In this document: piece by piece, positions 39,478 through 48,316 of the stretch
Layout: every line of letters begins with the position of its first letter
Position numbering within the stretch: position 1 is the first letter of the stretch
Source: Haloarcula sp. H-GB4
Lineage (GTDB): Archaea; Halobacteriota; Halobacteria; Halobacteriales; Haloarculaceae
Assembly: GCF_030848575.1 (NCBI RefSeq)
Contig: NZ_JAVDDX010000001.1
Location: 868,001 to 932,000, forward strand
Length of the DNA: 64,000 nucleotides
Direction: 5' to 3'
Program-made: the position numbers and the translations under genes
The notes under the pieces: model-generated
The model's input: only the letters and a program-made list of their open reading frames with translations
What the model was told of the DNA's origin: nothing
Databases searched by the model: none

Positions 39478-40452
39478 ATGGAAACGCCTAACAGCACCGG
39501 TGGCACACCACCGACCATGCGAGTCTCGGTCGTGCTCTGTACGCACACGATGGAGCGATATGACGACTGTCAAGCGGCGGCCGAGAGCATCTTAGCCCAG
39601 ACCTACGGCGACGTAGAACTCGTACTGGTCTCGGATGGGAACCGAGAAGTGTACGAACAGTACGAATCCGACTTCGGTGACCGAGACGATGTCCTGACTC
39701 ACTGTAATGATGCAAACGTCGGGCTGTTAGAGAGCCGGAACAACGGGGCCGAAGTCGCTACCGGAGACGTCGTCGCGTTCATTGATGACGACGCAATCGC
39801 TGACGAGGAGTGGGTCGCGGTGCTAGTCGATGCCTACGAACAGCATGACGCGCTCGCGGTCGGCGGCCGGATGACGCCAGCGTGGGTCGCCGGCAAACCC
39901 AGTTTCTTGCCGGCGGAGTTCTACTGGCTCATCGGCGTGACCCACCGAGGATTCGGACCGAACGGCGACCCCGACGAACCCGGCGTCGTTCGCAACACCT
40001 TCGGCTCGAACATCTCCTTCAACCGGGACGTGTTTCTCGAACTGGGCGGCTTCGACGACGACATCGGCGGTCGACAGGGCGAAAAGAACCTGCAGGGCGG
40101 CGAGACGGAACTCTGTGCGCGCCTGCGAACTGAATACGACAAAGGTGTGTACTACACCCCGGACGCGCTCGTCGCCCACAAGATATTCGACTACCGAACT
40201 GACCCTGGGTGGCTGTTAGACCGCGCGTTCTGGCAAGGCTACTCAAAACGCGGCATGGAGGTGTTCGTACCGGAATCGACCGGTGAAGAGTCCGATTTTC
40301 TCGGCGACCTCCTGCTCCGGTTTGCCCCCGAAAGGATCGGGGGCCTCATCCGCGCTCCCTCTGTAGCCGGCGTGTTACAGTTCGTGTTCCTGTTCGCCCT
40401 CACGGCATTCGTTGGCTTTGGCTACCTGTACGGGATGACTGTCTGGAGGTAA
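39478..40452 (+). CDS. Family 2 glycosyltransferase, AglG-like
   Basis: 324-residue GT2 enzyme attached to the membrane by one C-terminal helix (about 300-322). GT-A core: VSVVLCTHTMERYDDC near 17, DVVAFIDDDA near 98-107 as the metal DxD, and GGFDDDIGGRQGEKNLQGGE near 190-209 carrying the acidic acceptor region. It most resembles the haloarchaeal AglG/AglI group, which adds hexuronic acids to dolichol-linked glycan; a glucuronosyl activity is likely but unproven. It is divergent from aglB and followed, after three bases, by a GT4 gene. Confidence 0.82.
   Translation: METPNSTGGTPPTMRVSVVLCTHTMERYDDCQAAAESILAQTYGDVELVLVSDGNREVYEQYESDFGDRDDVLTHCNDANVGLLESRNNGAEVATGDVVAFIDDDAIADEEWVAVLVDAYEQHDALAVGGRMTPAWVAGKPSFLPAEFYWLIGVTHRGFGPNGDPDEPGVVRNTFGSNISFNRDVFLELGGFDDDIGGRQGEKNLQGGETELCARLRTEYDKGVYYTPDALVAHKIFDYRTDPGWLLDRAFWQGYSKRGMEVFVPESTGEESDFLGDLLLRFAPERIGGLIRAPSVAGVLQFVFLFALTAFVGFGYLYGMTVWR
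40445..40450 (+). promoter_or_regulatory. Ribosome binding site of the GT4 gene inside the end of the GT2 gene
   Basis: GGAGGT lies five bases before ATG 40456 and overlaps the last codons of the GT2 gene. This shows the two glycosyltransferases are translated from one transcript. Confidence 0.6.
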
Positions 40453-40455
40453 CAG

Positions 40456-41649
40456 ATGACGGACCCAACACGTCAGCAAAAGTGTGAGACGGAAACACAG
40501 GAAGCGGACCTGCCGAACGTCTGTGTCGTCACGCACCCACTTGCCGCGGCCGGCGAGAACGCCACACGGAGCCTGCTGGATATCCTCTCTGCGATCACAT
40601 CGGTCGCACTCGTGACGGCTGACCTGCCAGTCGATTCTGAGATCCGCGACCGGCACGAACTCGTTGAAGTCACGCGGAAAGGCGCGGGCGACTCCATCGT
40701 CACCGCCGCGTTCCGGTTTCTGCTGAACCAACTCCGAATGTGTCGCGTTATTGCTGATCGTGACGAAGACGTGGTCCTGTTTTTCGGCGCAACGTCGTAC
40801 CTGCTACCCATTATTGTGGCTCGGTTACTCGGGAAGACTGTCCTCGTCGAACCCCGCGGCGACGTGCCGTTGACGCTCCGGCTGAACTGGGAACAGCAGT
40901 TGCCCGATTTGGTGGCGGCTGTACTCGCTGGGGCCGTCCGTGCACTCGAACGAGCTGGCTTCGCCGTTGCTCACGGCGTCATCACCTATACGCCGGAGAT
41001 GGCTCGCCAGCTGGACCTGCATCCGGAAGCTCCGACCGTGTATCCGACAGGGGCGCGCTACGTCCGGACGGACGAATTTCGCGTCCAGCGTCCCTACGCT
41101 GACCGCGACCGCGTCGTCGGGTTCCTCGGGCGGCTTGACGAAGAAAAAGGCGTCCGGGAACTGGCAGCAGTTGCCACGCAACTCCCCGACGACATCACCT
41201 TCCGATTCGTCGGGGACGGCGCCCTCCGAGAGTGGCTGGAACAGGACCTCGCCGCGGAGATTGAGGCCGGTCACGTGGAATTGACCGGCTGGGTAGACCA
41301 CGATGCGGTCCCACACGCTCTGAATGACCTCGAACTCCTGATCTTGCCCTCCCAGCCGACTGAGGGACTCCCGACGACTATTCTGGAGGCGCTGGCTTGC
41401 GGAACGCCAGTATATGCCAGCCCAGTCTCGGGTGTCCCGGATGTGGTTAGGGACGGAGAGACAGGTTTCACTATTAACTCACGCGAGCCCACAGCACTGG
41501 CGGCGGGTATCGAGCGGATTCTCGACAGAGATGATCTGGCAACAATCAGCGAGAACGGACGCGCCCTGATCGAACGCGAGTACAGTTTCGATGCGGCCTG
41601 TGAGCGATACCGCGGTATCCTTCGTTCTGTCGCCGGCTACTCGTCGTAA
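40456..41649 (+). CDS. Family 4 glycosyltransferase
   Basis: 397-residue GT-B enzyme that would add a sugar to a lipid-linked or surface glycan. The C-terminal half holds VVGFLGRLDEEKGVREL near 215, VPHALNDLELLILPSQPTEG near 285, and the E(x7)E motif as EGLPTTILEALACGTPVYAS near 303-322. The N-terminal half has a hydrophobic patch (LLPIIVARLLGKTVLVE) that may touch the membrane. It is co-translated with the AglG-like GT2 and overlaps the convergent phosphatase-superfamily gene by 13 bases. Donor sugar unknown. Confidence 0.85.
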   Translation: MTDPTRQQKCETETQEADLPNVCVVTHPLAAAGENATRSLLDILSAITSVALVTADLPVDSEIRDRHELVEVTRKGAGDSIVTAAFRFLLNQLRMCRVIADRDEDVVLFFGATSYLLPIIVARLLGKTVLVEPRGDVPLTLRLNWEQQLPDLVAAVLAGAVRALERAGFAVAHGVITYTPEMARQLDLHPEAPTVYPTGARYVRTDEFRVQRPYADRDRVVGFLGRLDEEKGVRELAAVATQLPDDITFRFVGDGALREWLEQDLAAEIEAGHVELTGWVDHDAVPHALNDLELLILPSQPTEGLPTTILEALACGTPVYASPVSGVPDVVRDGETGFTINSREPTALAAGIERILDRDDLATISENGRALIEREYSFDAACERYRGILRSVAGYSS

Positions 41650-42989
41650 CCCAACCGTCGGAGCCGTTCCTTGACATCCTCATCCATGTCCGGGCGCTCG
41701 ACGTCGTCCGCCTCCGTTGCCCGAACGAGTTGCCGGTGGTCATTGAGCTGTTTGCGGAGCCGCCGCTCCTGAGCTGGATGGTCCTCGATGACGTTCACCT
41801 GCTCTTCAGGATCCGCTGTCAGGTCATACAGCTCGTCATCCTTGTCCTCGTGGGCAATGAGCTTCCACTCGGGCTCACGTACGCGGACGTGTTCGTCGCC
41901 GTCGTCATCGCGGTAGCCGCCCAGAATCTCGTTGCGATCCCACTCCCCGTCGAAAGCGAGTCGCCGGAGGCTCTGTCCGAACCAGTTGTTCGGCACATCG
42001 AGCCCAGCGGTGTCGACGAGCGTGCAGGGCAGGTCAGTCAGCCCGACTAGCTCGTCGTAGCTTCCCGTATCGTCCCAGCCGTTAATCAAGAGCGGGACGT
42101 GGTTTTTCACGTCAAGGAGGCGTGCGCCGCCGAAGTAACCGTGCTCGAGGAAGTGGTCGCCGTGGTCCGCCGTCAACGCCATCACGTAGTCGTCTCCCCA
42201 CGTTGATTTGACGGCGTCCATGAGACGGCCGACTTCTGCGTCGTTGAACCGTATCTCCGCATCGTAGAGGTCGATGAACGTCTGGTGCTCTTCCGGTGTC
42301 ACTGCCTCGGGCTCCTCAATGAACTTTCGGCGAAGTTGGATCGATTCGTTGTCCGACACCGTTTCGTCCCGGAACTCCCGCTGGTATTCCTCGGGTGGGA
42401 GGAACGGATGGTGGACGTCCATGTAATGTGCCCAGACGAACGTCGGCGTCTCATCGTCGCTGTCCTCGATGAACTGAATCGCCCGGTCTGTAATTTCATC
42501 GGCCGGGACGTGATAGGACCCGACGTTGAGACCCTGTGAGGACTCGAGGAAATCATAGCCTCGCCTCAGGAGGGAGAGCAGTCTGCCGTCGAGGTTCGTC
42601 TTGGCCCACTTGCGGAGCTTCGAGGTAGTTGACTCGTCGGGCGCCGAGTCGTAGAACTCGTCCCAACCCCGGTCGTAGCCGAACTTCCCGGAGACGTAGA
42701 GGTTCGAGTGAAACCCGCCGGTGCGGTAGCCGGCATCGTCGAACACTTCAGAAATAAGGGTCTGTTCCTCGGAAATGCGTTCGTGGCCGCCGTACATCAT
42801 CGGCGTCACGCCCGAGAGGATGCCGGGAAATGAAAAACGGGTGCCGCCGACATGAGAGAAGGCATTCAGGAACGTGCTGCTTTCTTCGGCGTAAGCGTCA
42901 ATCTGTGGTGTAGTATCTCGCTCGTATCCGTGGTACCCCACATGGTCCGCTCGTAGCGAATCGATAGTAACGAGGAGGACGTTGTTCAT
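41637..42989 (-). CDS. Alkaline-phosphatase-superfamily enzyme, sulfatase-like but Thr-type
   Basis: 450-residue soluble protein with the sulfatase fold: VTIDSLRADHVGYHG at 7-21 (first metal Asp10), YMDVHHPFLPP near 200, and ALTADHGDHFLEHG near 272. At the nucleophile position the formylglycine signature CxPxR is replaced by Thr50 in GGTRFSFPGILSG, with no Arg. So a phosphate or phosphoglycerol transfer/hydrolysis seems more likely than sulfate release. It ends LRRLGYDE, a tail shared with its neighbours. No signal peptide. Transcribed toward the GT4 gene, and 35 bases downstream of the flippase gene. Confidence 0.8.
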   Translation of the reverse strand: MNNVLLVTIDSLRADHVGYHGYERDTTPQIDAYAEESSTFLNAFSHVGGTRFSFPGILSGVTPMMYGGHERISEEQTLISEVFDDAGYRTGGFHSNLYVSGKFGYDRGWDEFYDSAPDESTTSKLRKWAKTNLDGRLLSLLRRGYDFLESSQGLNVGSYHVPADEITDRAIQFIEDSDDETPTFVWAHYMDVHHPFLPPEEYQREFRDETVSDNESIQLRRKFIEEPEAVTPEEHQTFIDLYDAEIRFNDAEVGRLMDAVKSTWGDDYVMALTADHGDHFLEHGYFGGARLLDVKNHVPLLINGWDDTGSYDELVGLTDLPCTLVDTAGLDVPNNWFGQSLRRLAFDGEWDRNEILGGYRDDDGDEHVRVREPEWKLIAHEDKDDELYDLTADPEEQVNVIEDHPAQERRLRKQLNDHRQLVRATEADDVERPDMDEDVKERLRRLGYDE

Positions 42990-43024
42990 GCTACTGCGTC
43001 CGCCAGTGGCACAATTAAGGATTG

Positions 43025-44467
43025 CTATAGTGTCGTTTCCGGCATAAGTAATCGAGCTTTCGCACGGACCCGCGTCGAAATGATTACAAGGACGACAGCG
43101 TAGACGACCCCGCCGAAGCCGGCGAGCAGCAGCGTCCCCAGTCGACCCGGGGGCATCAGCATGGCGACGGGGGAGACTGCAGCGGCCATCACCGTGGCAG
43201 CGGCGACCTGAGTGCCGAGTGTCCGGTACGGAATTTGGATGGATCCGACGATGTTCCCGAGCACCCAGTAACTGATTAGTGCTCGAAGTAGCGACGACAG
43301 CGCGGTAGCGATGGCCGCACCTGTCCAGCTGAATTGCCAGATGAGAACTGCGTTCAAAATCACGTTAGAGGCGATAAAAACCATGTTGACACGGAACGCT
43401 GCGTCAGGCCTGTCGACCCCGTTGATGACGTTTGTGAACTGGGAAGCGAACGCGTCAGCAAGATATGCTGCAATGAGGATGAGCAACACCGTCCCGCCCT
43501 GGCCGAATTCCGGGCCAAAGAACCGAAGGACCCGTTCGCCGATGATGGCCGCACCGACGAGTCCCGGAATGACGAGGATACCGCTGAACGCCAGTGCCTC
43601 GTCGAGGTAGTGAACGATGCGGTCGTAGCCGTCCGCCGTGCTCAGGTCGCTAACCTCAGGAAAGAGCGTCTGGCTGATCGAAGAACTTGCAATCGCAAGC
43701 ATCGATCCGATACCCCACGCCGCCTCGTAGATACCGATGAGAGATGCACTGACGAAAAACGAGAGAAAGATCGTGTCGAGCCAGCCGAAGACTCGGCCTC
43801 GGAGTGCCCCCATCCACGCATACTTGGCGTAGTCGATGAGGCTCCGGAGCTGATCAACGGTGGGCAGCGCCGGCCGCCGCTTACTCAGCAGGAAAGCAGC
43901 CCCGGCGGCGATGGCTAGCGACAAGGCGTGGCCCAGCGCGATGCCGGCCACCCCCATCGCCGCCAGAAGCGCCCCGACCTGTAGAGCGGTCCGCGTTACG
44001 CGCTCGCCGGCCTTGAGCCACCCTGTCGCAGCGACTCGTTTCTGTCCCTGCAAGCTTCCCTGTGTCGTCCGGTATGCCACTGCCGCGATCAACATCACCA
44101 CGATCTCCACGTCGTAATCGATGAGGACCCGCATTAGCTCGCGGTTACGGGAGACAATCCCTCCGAGGAGTTCGCCGGCCGCCAAGACGAGGACGCCGAG
44201 CACGGCAGTCGTAATCGCGTTGAGCAGGATACCGCCGCCGATGAAACCGGCAGGACTGTCACCCTCGCTAATCCGTTTTTTCATCGCGTTCGCGACAGCG
44301 TTACCCGGAATTACCAGCCAAAAGAAGCCCAGCGCGACGATAACAGAATACTGTCCAAGACCGCCTGCACCCAGAACGATAGCAATGAGCCATCTTGCGG
44401 CGAAGCCGGCCAGCGTGACGACGGCCTGTGAGACAAAGTGTGAGAAGGCGGTTTTCCCAAGCTTCAT
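43025..44467 (-). CDS. Polysaccharide flippase (Wzx/MATE-like)
   Basis: 480-residue membrane protein with about 14 hydrophobic segments and a short start MKLGKTAFSHFVSQAV. It belongs to the MviN/Wzx group by its repeating helices and by GRVFGWLDTIFLSFF near 215 and INGVDRPDAAFRVNM near 355. It would move lipid-linked glycan across the membrane before AglB uses it. Haloferax uses AglR for such a job; direct equivalence is inference. The ATG overlaps the stop of the second phosphatase-superfamily gene by four bases, so the three genes 45849-41637 form one operon. Confidence 0.85.
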   Translation of the reverse strand: MKLGKTAFSHFVSQAVVTLAGFAARWLIAIVLGAGGLGQYSVIVALGFFWLVIPGNAVANAMKKRISEGDSPAGFIGGGILLNAITTAVLGVLVLAAGELLGGIVSRNRELMRVLIDYDVEIVVMLIAAVAYRTTQGSLQGQKRVAATGWLKAGERVTRTALQVGALLAAMGVAGIALGHALSLAIAAGAAFLLSKRRPALPTVDQLRSLIDYAKYAWMGALRGRVFGWLDTIFLSFFVSASLIGIYEAAWGIGSMLAIASSSISQTLFPEVSDLSTADGYDRIVHYLDEALAFSGILVIPGLVGAAIIGERVLRFFGPEFGQGGTVLLILIAAYLADAFASQFTNVINGVDRPDAAFRVNMVFIASNVILNAVLIWQFSWTGAAIATALSSLLRALISYWVLGNIVGSIQIPYRTLGTQVAAATVMAAAVSPVAMLMPPGRLGTLLLAGFGGVVYAVVLVIISTRVRAKARLLMPETTL

Positions 44468-45849
44468 TCCATGTAGCCAAGGTCCCGAAGCTGGCGCTGG
44501 ACCGCACCAGAGAACTCCTCTTGTTGGCCCCCCGATACTGGCTGGCCGTTCGCCTCAATCCAGTCCGCTAAATCGGACTGTAGCGACTCGGCCACCTCTG
44601 GGTGCGCCTCACGCACGTCGGTTTCCTCATCGGTTACCTCGAACAGTTCTGAACCTGCTTCGCTCTCCTGATAGCGCCACTCCTCTGTCCGGAGCCCGCT
44701 CAGCGTCGCGGTGTGGAACGCTGAGTAATCAAAGTCAGGGTTGTGTGTGAGTAGTTCTTCGTAGGTGTTCGGGCCCCGCTGGGAAACGGCGAACTCACGA
44801 CCTTCCTCACGGAGGTCGACTCCGATGGTATCTGAACCGTCCACGCCGGCGACTTCAAGCAGCGTCCGCATTACGTCGCTATGCTGGATGATGTCGTCGT
44901 CGCCGACGGCTAACGGATCCTCGAGTCCGTCAATAACGAGCGGGACGCGGGTAACGGCGTCGTTCAGGACGTAGCTGTGCGAAAGCAATCCCCACTCGCC
45001 GAATAATTCGCCATGGTCGCCCGTAATCACGATGATGGTGTCACCGAGGTTGAGCGAGCGCAAATTCGAGACAAGCTGACCGACCATCTCATCGGTGTAG
45101 GCGATTTCCGAGTCGTACATCGCACGCAGGGCGGCCCACTCCTCATCGGTCAGCTCGCAGCCGTTTGCGATGATTTCATCGAGGTTGTAGTGGATCTCGA
45201 GCGCACGTTCAGCGGCCTCACGTCCGGACATTTCAAGATCATCAGTAAAGGTATCAAGGTATTTTCCCGGCGGATAATAGGGTCGGTGGGGTTCATTATA
45301 ATGGAGATAAAAAAAGAATGGCTTGGACTCGGATTCGAAGTCGCCCAGCCATCGCTTCGCAACACCGTTCATCAGCAGTGGCGACGCGTGTTTTGACGTG
45401 TCCATCGTCAGCCCGGCCGAGTGGCTCCGGATGTTCCAGAGGTACGAGGCGAGGGTCTTTGCACCGGCCTGATGAATTGTTGAGGACGCGAGCCACTGAA
45501 ACCGATCGAAGCCGCGGTCAAGATTGGTCGCCGAGCTCAGATAGGAGTTGCGCGACAGGCAGGCCGTCCGGTAGCCGGCGTCTTGGAACCGTTCCGCGAC
45601 AGTAGTAATGCTGTCAGGGACTGCGTTCCCCTTGATGCCGATATTCGTGTGGGTTGGAGCATAGCCAGTCAAGATGGCGCCACTGGAGGGCAGTGTGGAT
45701 TTACTGTGAGCGATGCACGTATCGAACCCGTGGCCCGAAGCAGCTATATCGGCCATCTCCGGGGTCGTGTCGCGCTCGTATCCCCCGATCGTCGTGTGAT
45801 CCGACCGAAGGCTGTCGAGAGTTATCCAGACGATGTTCGGCGTCGACAT
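44464..45849 (-). CDS. Second alkaline-phosphatase-superfamily enzyme, Thr-type
   Basis: 461-residue soluble relative of the protein at 41637. WITLDSLRSDHTTIGGYE at 8-25 gives the metal Asp12, YLHYNEPHRPYYPP near 176 and VITGDHGELFGEWG near 278 complete the metal set. The nucleophile position again has Thr52 in STLPSSGAILTG with Ser in place of the sulfatase Arg. It ends LRDLGYME. It heads an operon with the flippase and the other sulfatase-like protein. Substrate unknown; sugar phosphoesters on the glycan are a fair guess. Confidence 0.8.
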   Translation of the reverse strand: MSTPNIVWITLDSLRSDHTTIGGYERDTTPEMADIAASGHGFDTCIAHSKSTLPSSGAILTGYAPTHTNIGIKGNAVPDSITTVAERFQDAGYRTACLSRNSYLSSATNLDRGFDRFQWLASSTIHQAGAKTLASYLWNIRSHSAGLTMDTSKHASPLLMNGVAKRWLGDFESESKPFFFYLHYNEPHRPYYPPGKYLDTFTDDLEMSGREAAERALEIHYNLDEIIANGCELTDEEWAALRAMYDSEIAYTDEMVGQLVSNLRSLNLGDTIIVITGDHGELFGEWGLLSHSYVLNDAVTRVPLVIDGLEDPLAVGDDDIIQHSDVMRTLLEVAGVDGSDTIGVDLREEGREFAVSQRGPNTYEELLTHNPDFDYSAFHTATLSGLRTEEWRYQESEAGSELFEVTDEETDVREAHPEVAESLQSDLADWIEANGQPVSGGQQEEFSGAVQRQLRDLGYME

Positions 45850-46021
45850 ACGGTATACCGTTGTTGATTTGCCCTCCAGTAATTTATATTCCGGTTCCAG
45901 ACGGAGAAGGTGGATTACTGACGTATTGTGAGAGCCGGAGGCACACCAGAGAGCATGACGGCAGACACCAGCGCTAGCGAGAAATTTCCTACTGGCTCAG
46001 GAAGTGTGCCTCCAGCACGTC

Positions 46022-46180
46022 ACCACGACTGCCGGCGCAACAATATACGAACACCCCTCGAAGGTGGGAACTCGACCACTGACGGCTGTCCCGTGGGTCG
46101 AGTTCGAGTCCTCCCAGCCTGAGACGGCCGACGACAGGACTGTCAAAGACCGTTTGGAGACCTTGGGCTATGCTGAGTAG
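46022..46180 (+). pseudogene. Orphan C-terminal remnant of a sulfatase-like protein
   Basis: In one frame the stretch reads ...IYEHPSKVGTRPLTAVPW, VEFESSQPE, then VKDRLETLGYAE and a stop at 46178-46180. HP...L..VPW and the RLxxLGYxE end are the usual C-terminal tail of haloarchaeal sulfatase-like proteins. The frame has a stop at 45956-45958, no start and no catalytic part, so only the tail remains. It lies in the 379-base gap between two related genes, and its strand matches the next one. Most likely left by deletion of a full-length relative. The left limit is approximate. Confidence 0.6.
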
Positions 46181-46194
46181 TCAAAGTAAATAAG

Positions 46195-46205
46195 TATTAA
46201 ATATA
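46195..46205 (+). promoter_or_regulatory. TATA box for the phosphatase-superfamily gene at 46229
   Basis: TATTAAATATA ends 24 bases before ATG 46229 and starts 15 bases after the stop of the remnant. Confidence 0.6.
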
Positions 46206-46228
46206 CACGTAGCCGAAGTAAGACAATC

Positions 46229-47200
46229 ATGGTGCTGGTCGTTCTTGGTATCGACGCGCTGGATCCGGAGCTGGTAGACCCTGCGGACCATCCGAACCTC
46301 ACGCTCGATAGCTACCGATCTATCGAGACAATAAACAGCGTTGAAGGGGAGCCAAGTACCCACGAACTGTGGCCGACGATTATCACCGGTCTTTCTCCCG
46401 AAGAGCATGGGCTCGAACTCGAGGACGGTGTGGCCTGGGAGAACCCCTTGCTACGGTACGGGAGCGCGGCCGCGAGCTACCTGCTTCCCGACGGGATTCA
46501 AACCAGAATTGGTGCGTGGCTGCTCAACAATACCGGCGAAGACGCGTTCCGTGTTCCAGCGACCTACTACCAGAACGAAGGGATATCGACGGTATTCGAC
46601 GGTCGTGAGGCCGCGACCATCGGCATCCCGAACTACGTTGTCGATCCCGATATCGAGGACCGAGAACACAGCCTTCGGCGGAACCTCGGAGACCTGTTCG
46701 AACGCGACCAGAGCGCCCGGGGTGGTCATACCTCATCCGACCCAGTAGCGTTCTACGAGCAGTGTCTGGAGATGTCAATGATTCGCCTCGCCCGGGCGCG
46801 AAGAGCACTCAGAGGCGGCCAAAAGAGTCTGGTCTTCGCGTACACGAGCGGACTTGACCTTATCGGCCACGTCACCTACGACCAGCCGACTCTCCAGATG
46901 CAGGCCTACGACGAACTCGACGAGTTCGTGGGTGAACTGCGGGATGACCTCCACGAGGACGATGAACTTCTTCTCGTGAGCGACCACGGGCTACAGGACG
47001 GCGTCCACACCCACGAGGCAATGGTCGCGGCGACGGACAACCGTCTCGTTGACGATGTCGGGAGCGTACTGGATGTCCGTGCGGCCATCGAGTCCGAACT
47101 GGACGCCCACGACCACGACGGCAGCGGCCGCGGGCAGCGACTCTCGATGGGGCAGAATGACGCCGTCACCTCGCAACTTGAAGACCTCGGGTATATGTAA
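46229..47200 (+). CDS. Phosphodiesterase-like member of the alkaline phosphatase superfamily
   Basis: 323-residue soluble protein, shorter than its two neighbours. VLGIDALDPELV near 5-16 gives the first metal Asp9, then Thr44 in STHELWPTIITG sits at the nucleophile position as in nucleotide pyrophosphatases, and GLDLIGHVTYDQ near 210 and LVSDHGLQDG near 250 give the later ligands. It ends LEDLGYM like the sulfatase-like proteins. The family cleaves phosphodiesters. It has its own TATA box and ends one base from a convergent glycosyltransferase gene. Confidence 0.8.
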   Translation: MVLVVLGIDALDPELVDPADHPNLTLDSYRSIETINSVEGEPSTHELWPTIITGLSPEEHGLELEDGVAWENPLLRYGSAAASYLLPDGIQTRIGAWLLNNTGEDAFRVPATYYQNEGISTVFDGREAATIGIPNYVVDPDIEDREHSLRRNLGDLFERDQSARGGHTSSDPVAFYEQCLEMSMIRLARARRALRGGQKSLVFAYTSGLDLIGHVTYDQPTLQMQAYDELDEFVGELRDDLHEDDELLLVSDHGLQDGVHTHEAMVAATDNRLVDDVGSVLDVRAAIESELDAHDHDGSGRGQRLSMGQNDAVTSQLEDLGYM

Positions 47201-47201
47201 C

Positions 47202-48314
47202 TCAGTCCACTAGCTCGCCGTACAGCTCCCGATACGCGTTCGCAACAGTGCGTATCTCGTACTTCTCTTGGACCAGCTCTCGACCCGCGGTGGCGAGACG
47301 TTGGCGTCGTTCGATGTCGGAGGCCAGCGTGACCAGATGGTCTGCGAGACGGGTGGCGTCCCCGGTCGGGTGGAACAGCGCCACGTCGCTGTAGGGCTCG
47401 GTGAACGGTGGAATCTCAGAGAAGACAGCCGCATTGTCGGTGGCCAGACCCTCGACGGCCGCGGCACTGAACCCCTCCCATAGCGACGGCATCGCGTAGA
47501 TGTCTATCTCGTCGAGCATCTTGTAGACGTATCGACGATCGAGATAGCCGAGGAAGTGGACGGCGTCGGTGACGCCGTGTTCTGCTGTGACTCTCCTGAG
47601 GGCGTCTTCCTCCGGACCGTCGCCGGCGATGACCAACTCGATAGGGGTGGCCGAGCGGTCGCGGGCAAGAGCGAGCGCGCGGACGAGCGTCGCCTGGTCT
47701 TTCTGTTCGGTGAGCATCCCCGCGGTACCGACGAGAGCGGTGTCGTCATCTATGCCGGCCACCTCGCGGGCGCTCCAATCGACTGTTCGACCGGCGTCGA
47801 TTCGGGCGAAGTCAACGCCGTTTGGGATGAACCTGACACGGTCTTCGGGGAGTAGGATGTCCTCCCAGCGAGTAAACGAGTCGTATACCGCCCGTGAATT
47901 ACAGACGACGCGGTCAGCCAGCGGATTCGTGAATCCGTTCGCTACCCTCCCCAGTCTGTTGAACCCCTTCCGCATGTTCCCCTCTCGGGATACCGACGGG
48001 ACCCCGAGACACCGTGCGATGGCCTTCGCGAACGACCCGGAGTGGTTGTGGTGAGCCTGCACGACATCGTACTCGCGGAGTATCGCCGCGGTGCGTCTGA
48101 CGGTCTGTACGTCTGCCCCGACCGTCGTGTCCGGCGCGTCAAGACAGGTGACACCCACCCGGTCGTCGCCGTCGAAGGACTCGGCGTCGAACCACGCGAG
48201 GATGTCCACCTCGGCGTCGGTGTATTTCACTACCGCCGTAGCGATATCGGCTGGGACGCTCGTCTCGCCGACTGCGTTGACGACGAAACAGACGCGTGGG
48301 CTGGTCCCGGTCAT
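47202..48314 (-). CDS. Family 4 glycosyltransferase
   Basis: 370-residue GT-B enzyme. N-terminal part: RVCFVVNAVGETSVPADIA near 7, VVQAHHNHSGSFAKAIA near 80. C-terminal part: VGTAGMLTEQKDQATLVRAL near 195, IAGDGPEEDALRRV near 228 and the motif PSLWEGFSAAAVEGLATDNA near 277-296 with E(x7)E. ATG 48314 (MTGTSPRVCF) is chosen over a start 39 codons before that gives an Arg-rich leader. It lies two bases from the stop of the 168-residue gene upstream, so they form an operon. Sugar unknown. Confidence 0.85.
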   Translation of the reverse strand: MTGTSPRVCFVVNAVGETSVPADIATAVVKYTDAEVDILAWFDAESFDGDDRVGVTCLDAPDTTVGADVQTVRRTAAILREYDVVQAHHNHSGSFAKAIARCLGVPSVSREGNMRKGFNRLGRVANGFTNPLADRVVCNSRAVYDSFTRWEDILLPEDRVRFIPNGVDFARIDAGRTVDWSAREVAGIDDDTALVGTAGMLTEQKDQATLVRALALARDRSATPIELVIAGDGPEEDALRRVTAEHGVTDAVHFLGYLDRRYVYKMLDEIDIYAMPSLWEGFSAAAVEGLATDNAAVFSEIPPFTEPYSDVALFHPTGDATRLADHLVTLASDIERRQRLATAGRELVQEKYEIRTVANAYRELYGELVD

Positions 48315-48316
48315 GT

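Noticed and set aside
41637..45849. Calling the two long phosphatase-fold proteins genuine sulfatases
   Set aside because: The formylglycine signature is absent in both (Thr at the nucleophile position and no Arg four residues later), so sulfate hydrolysis is not supported by sequence.
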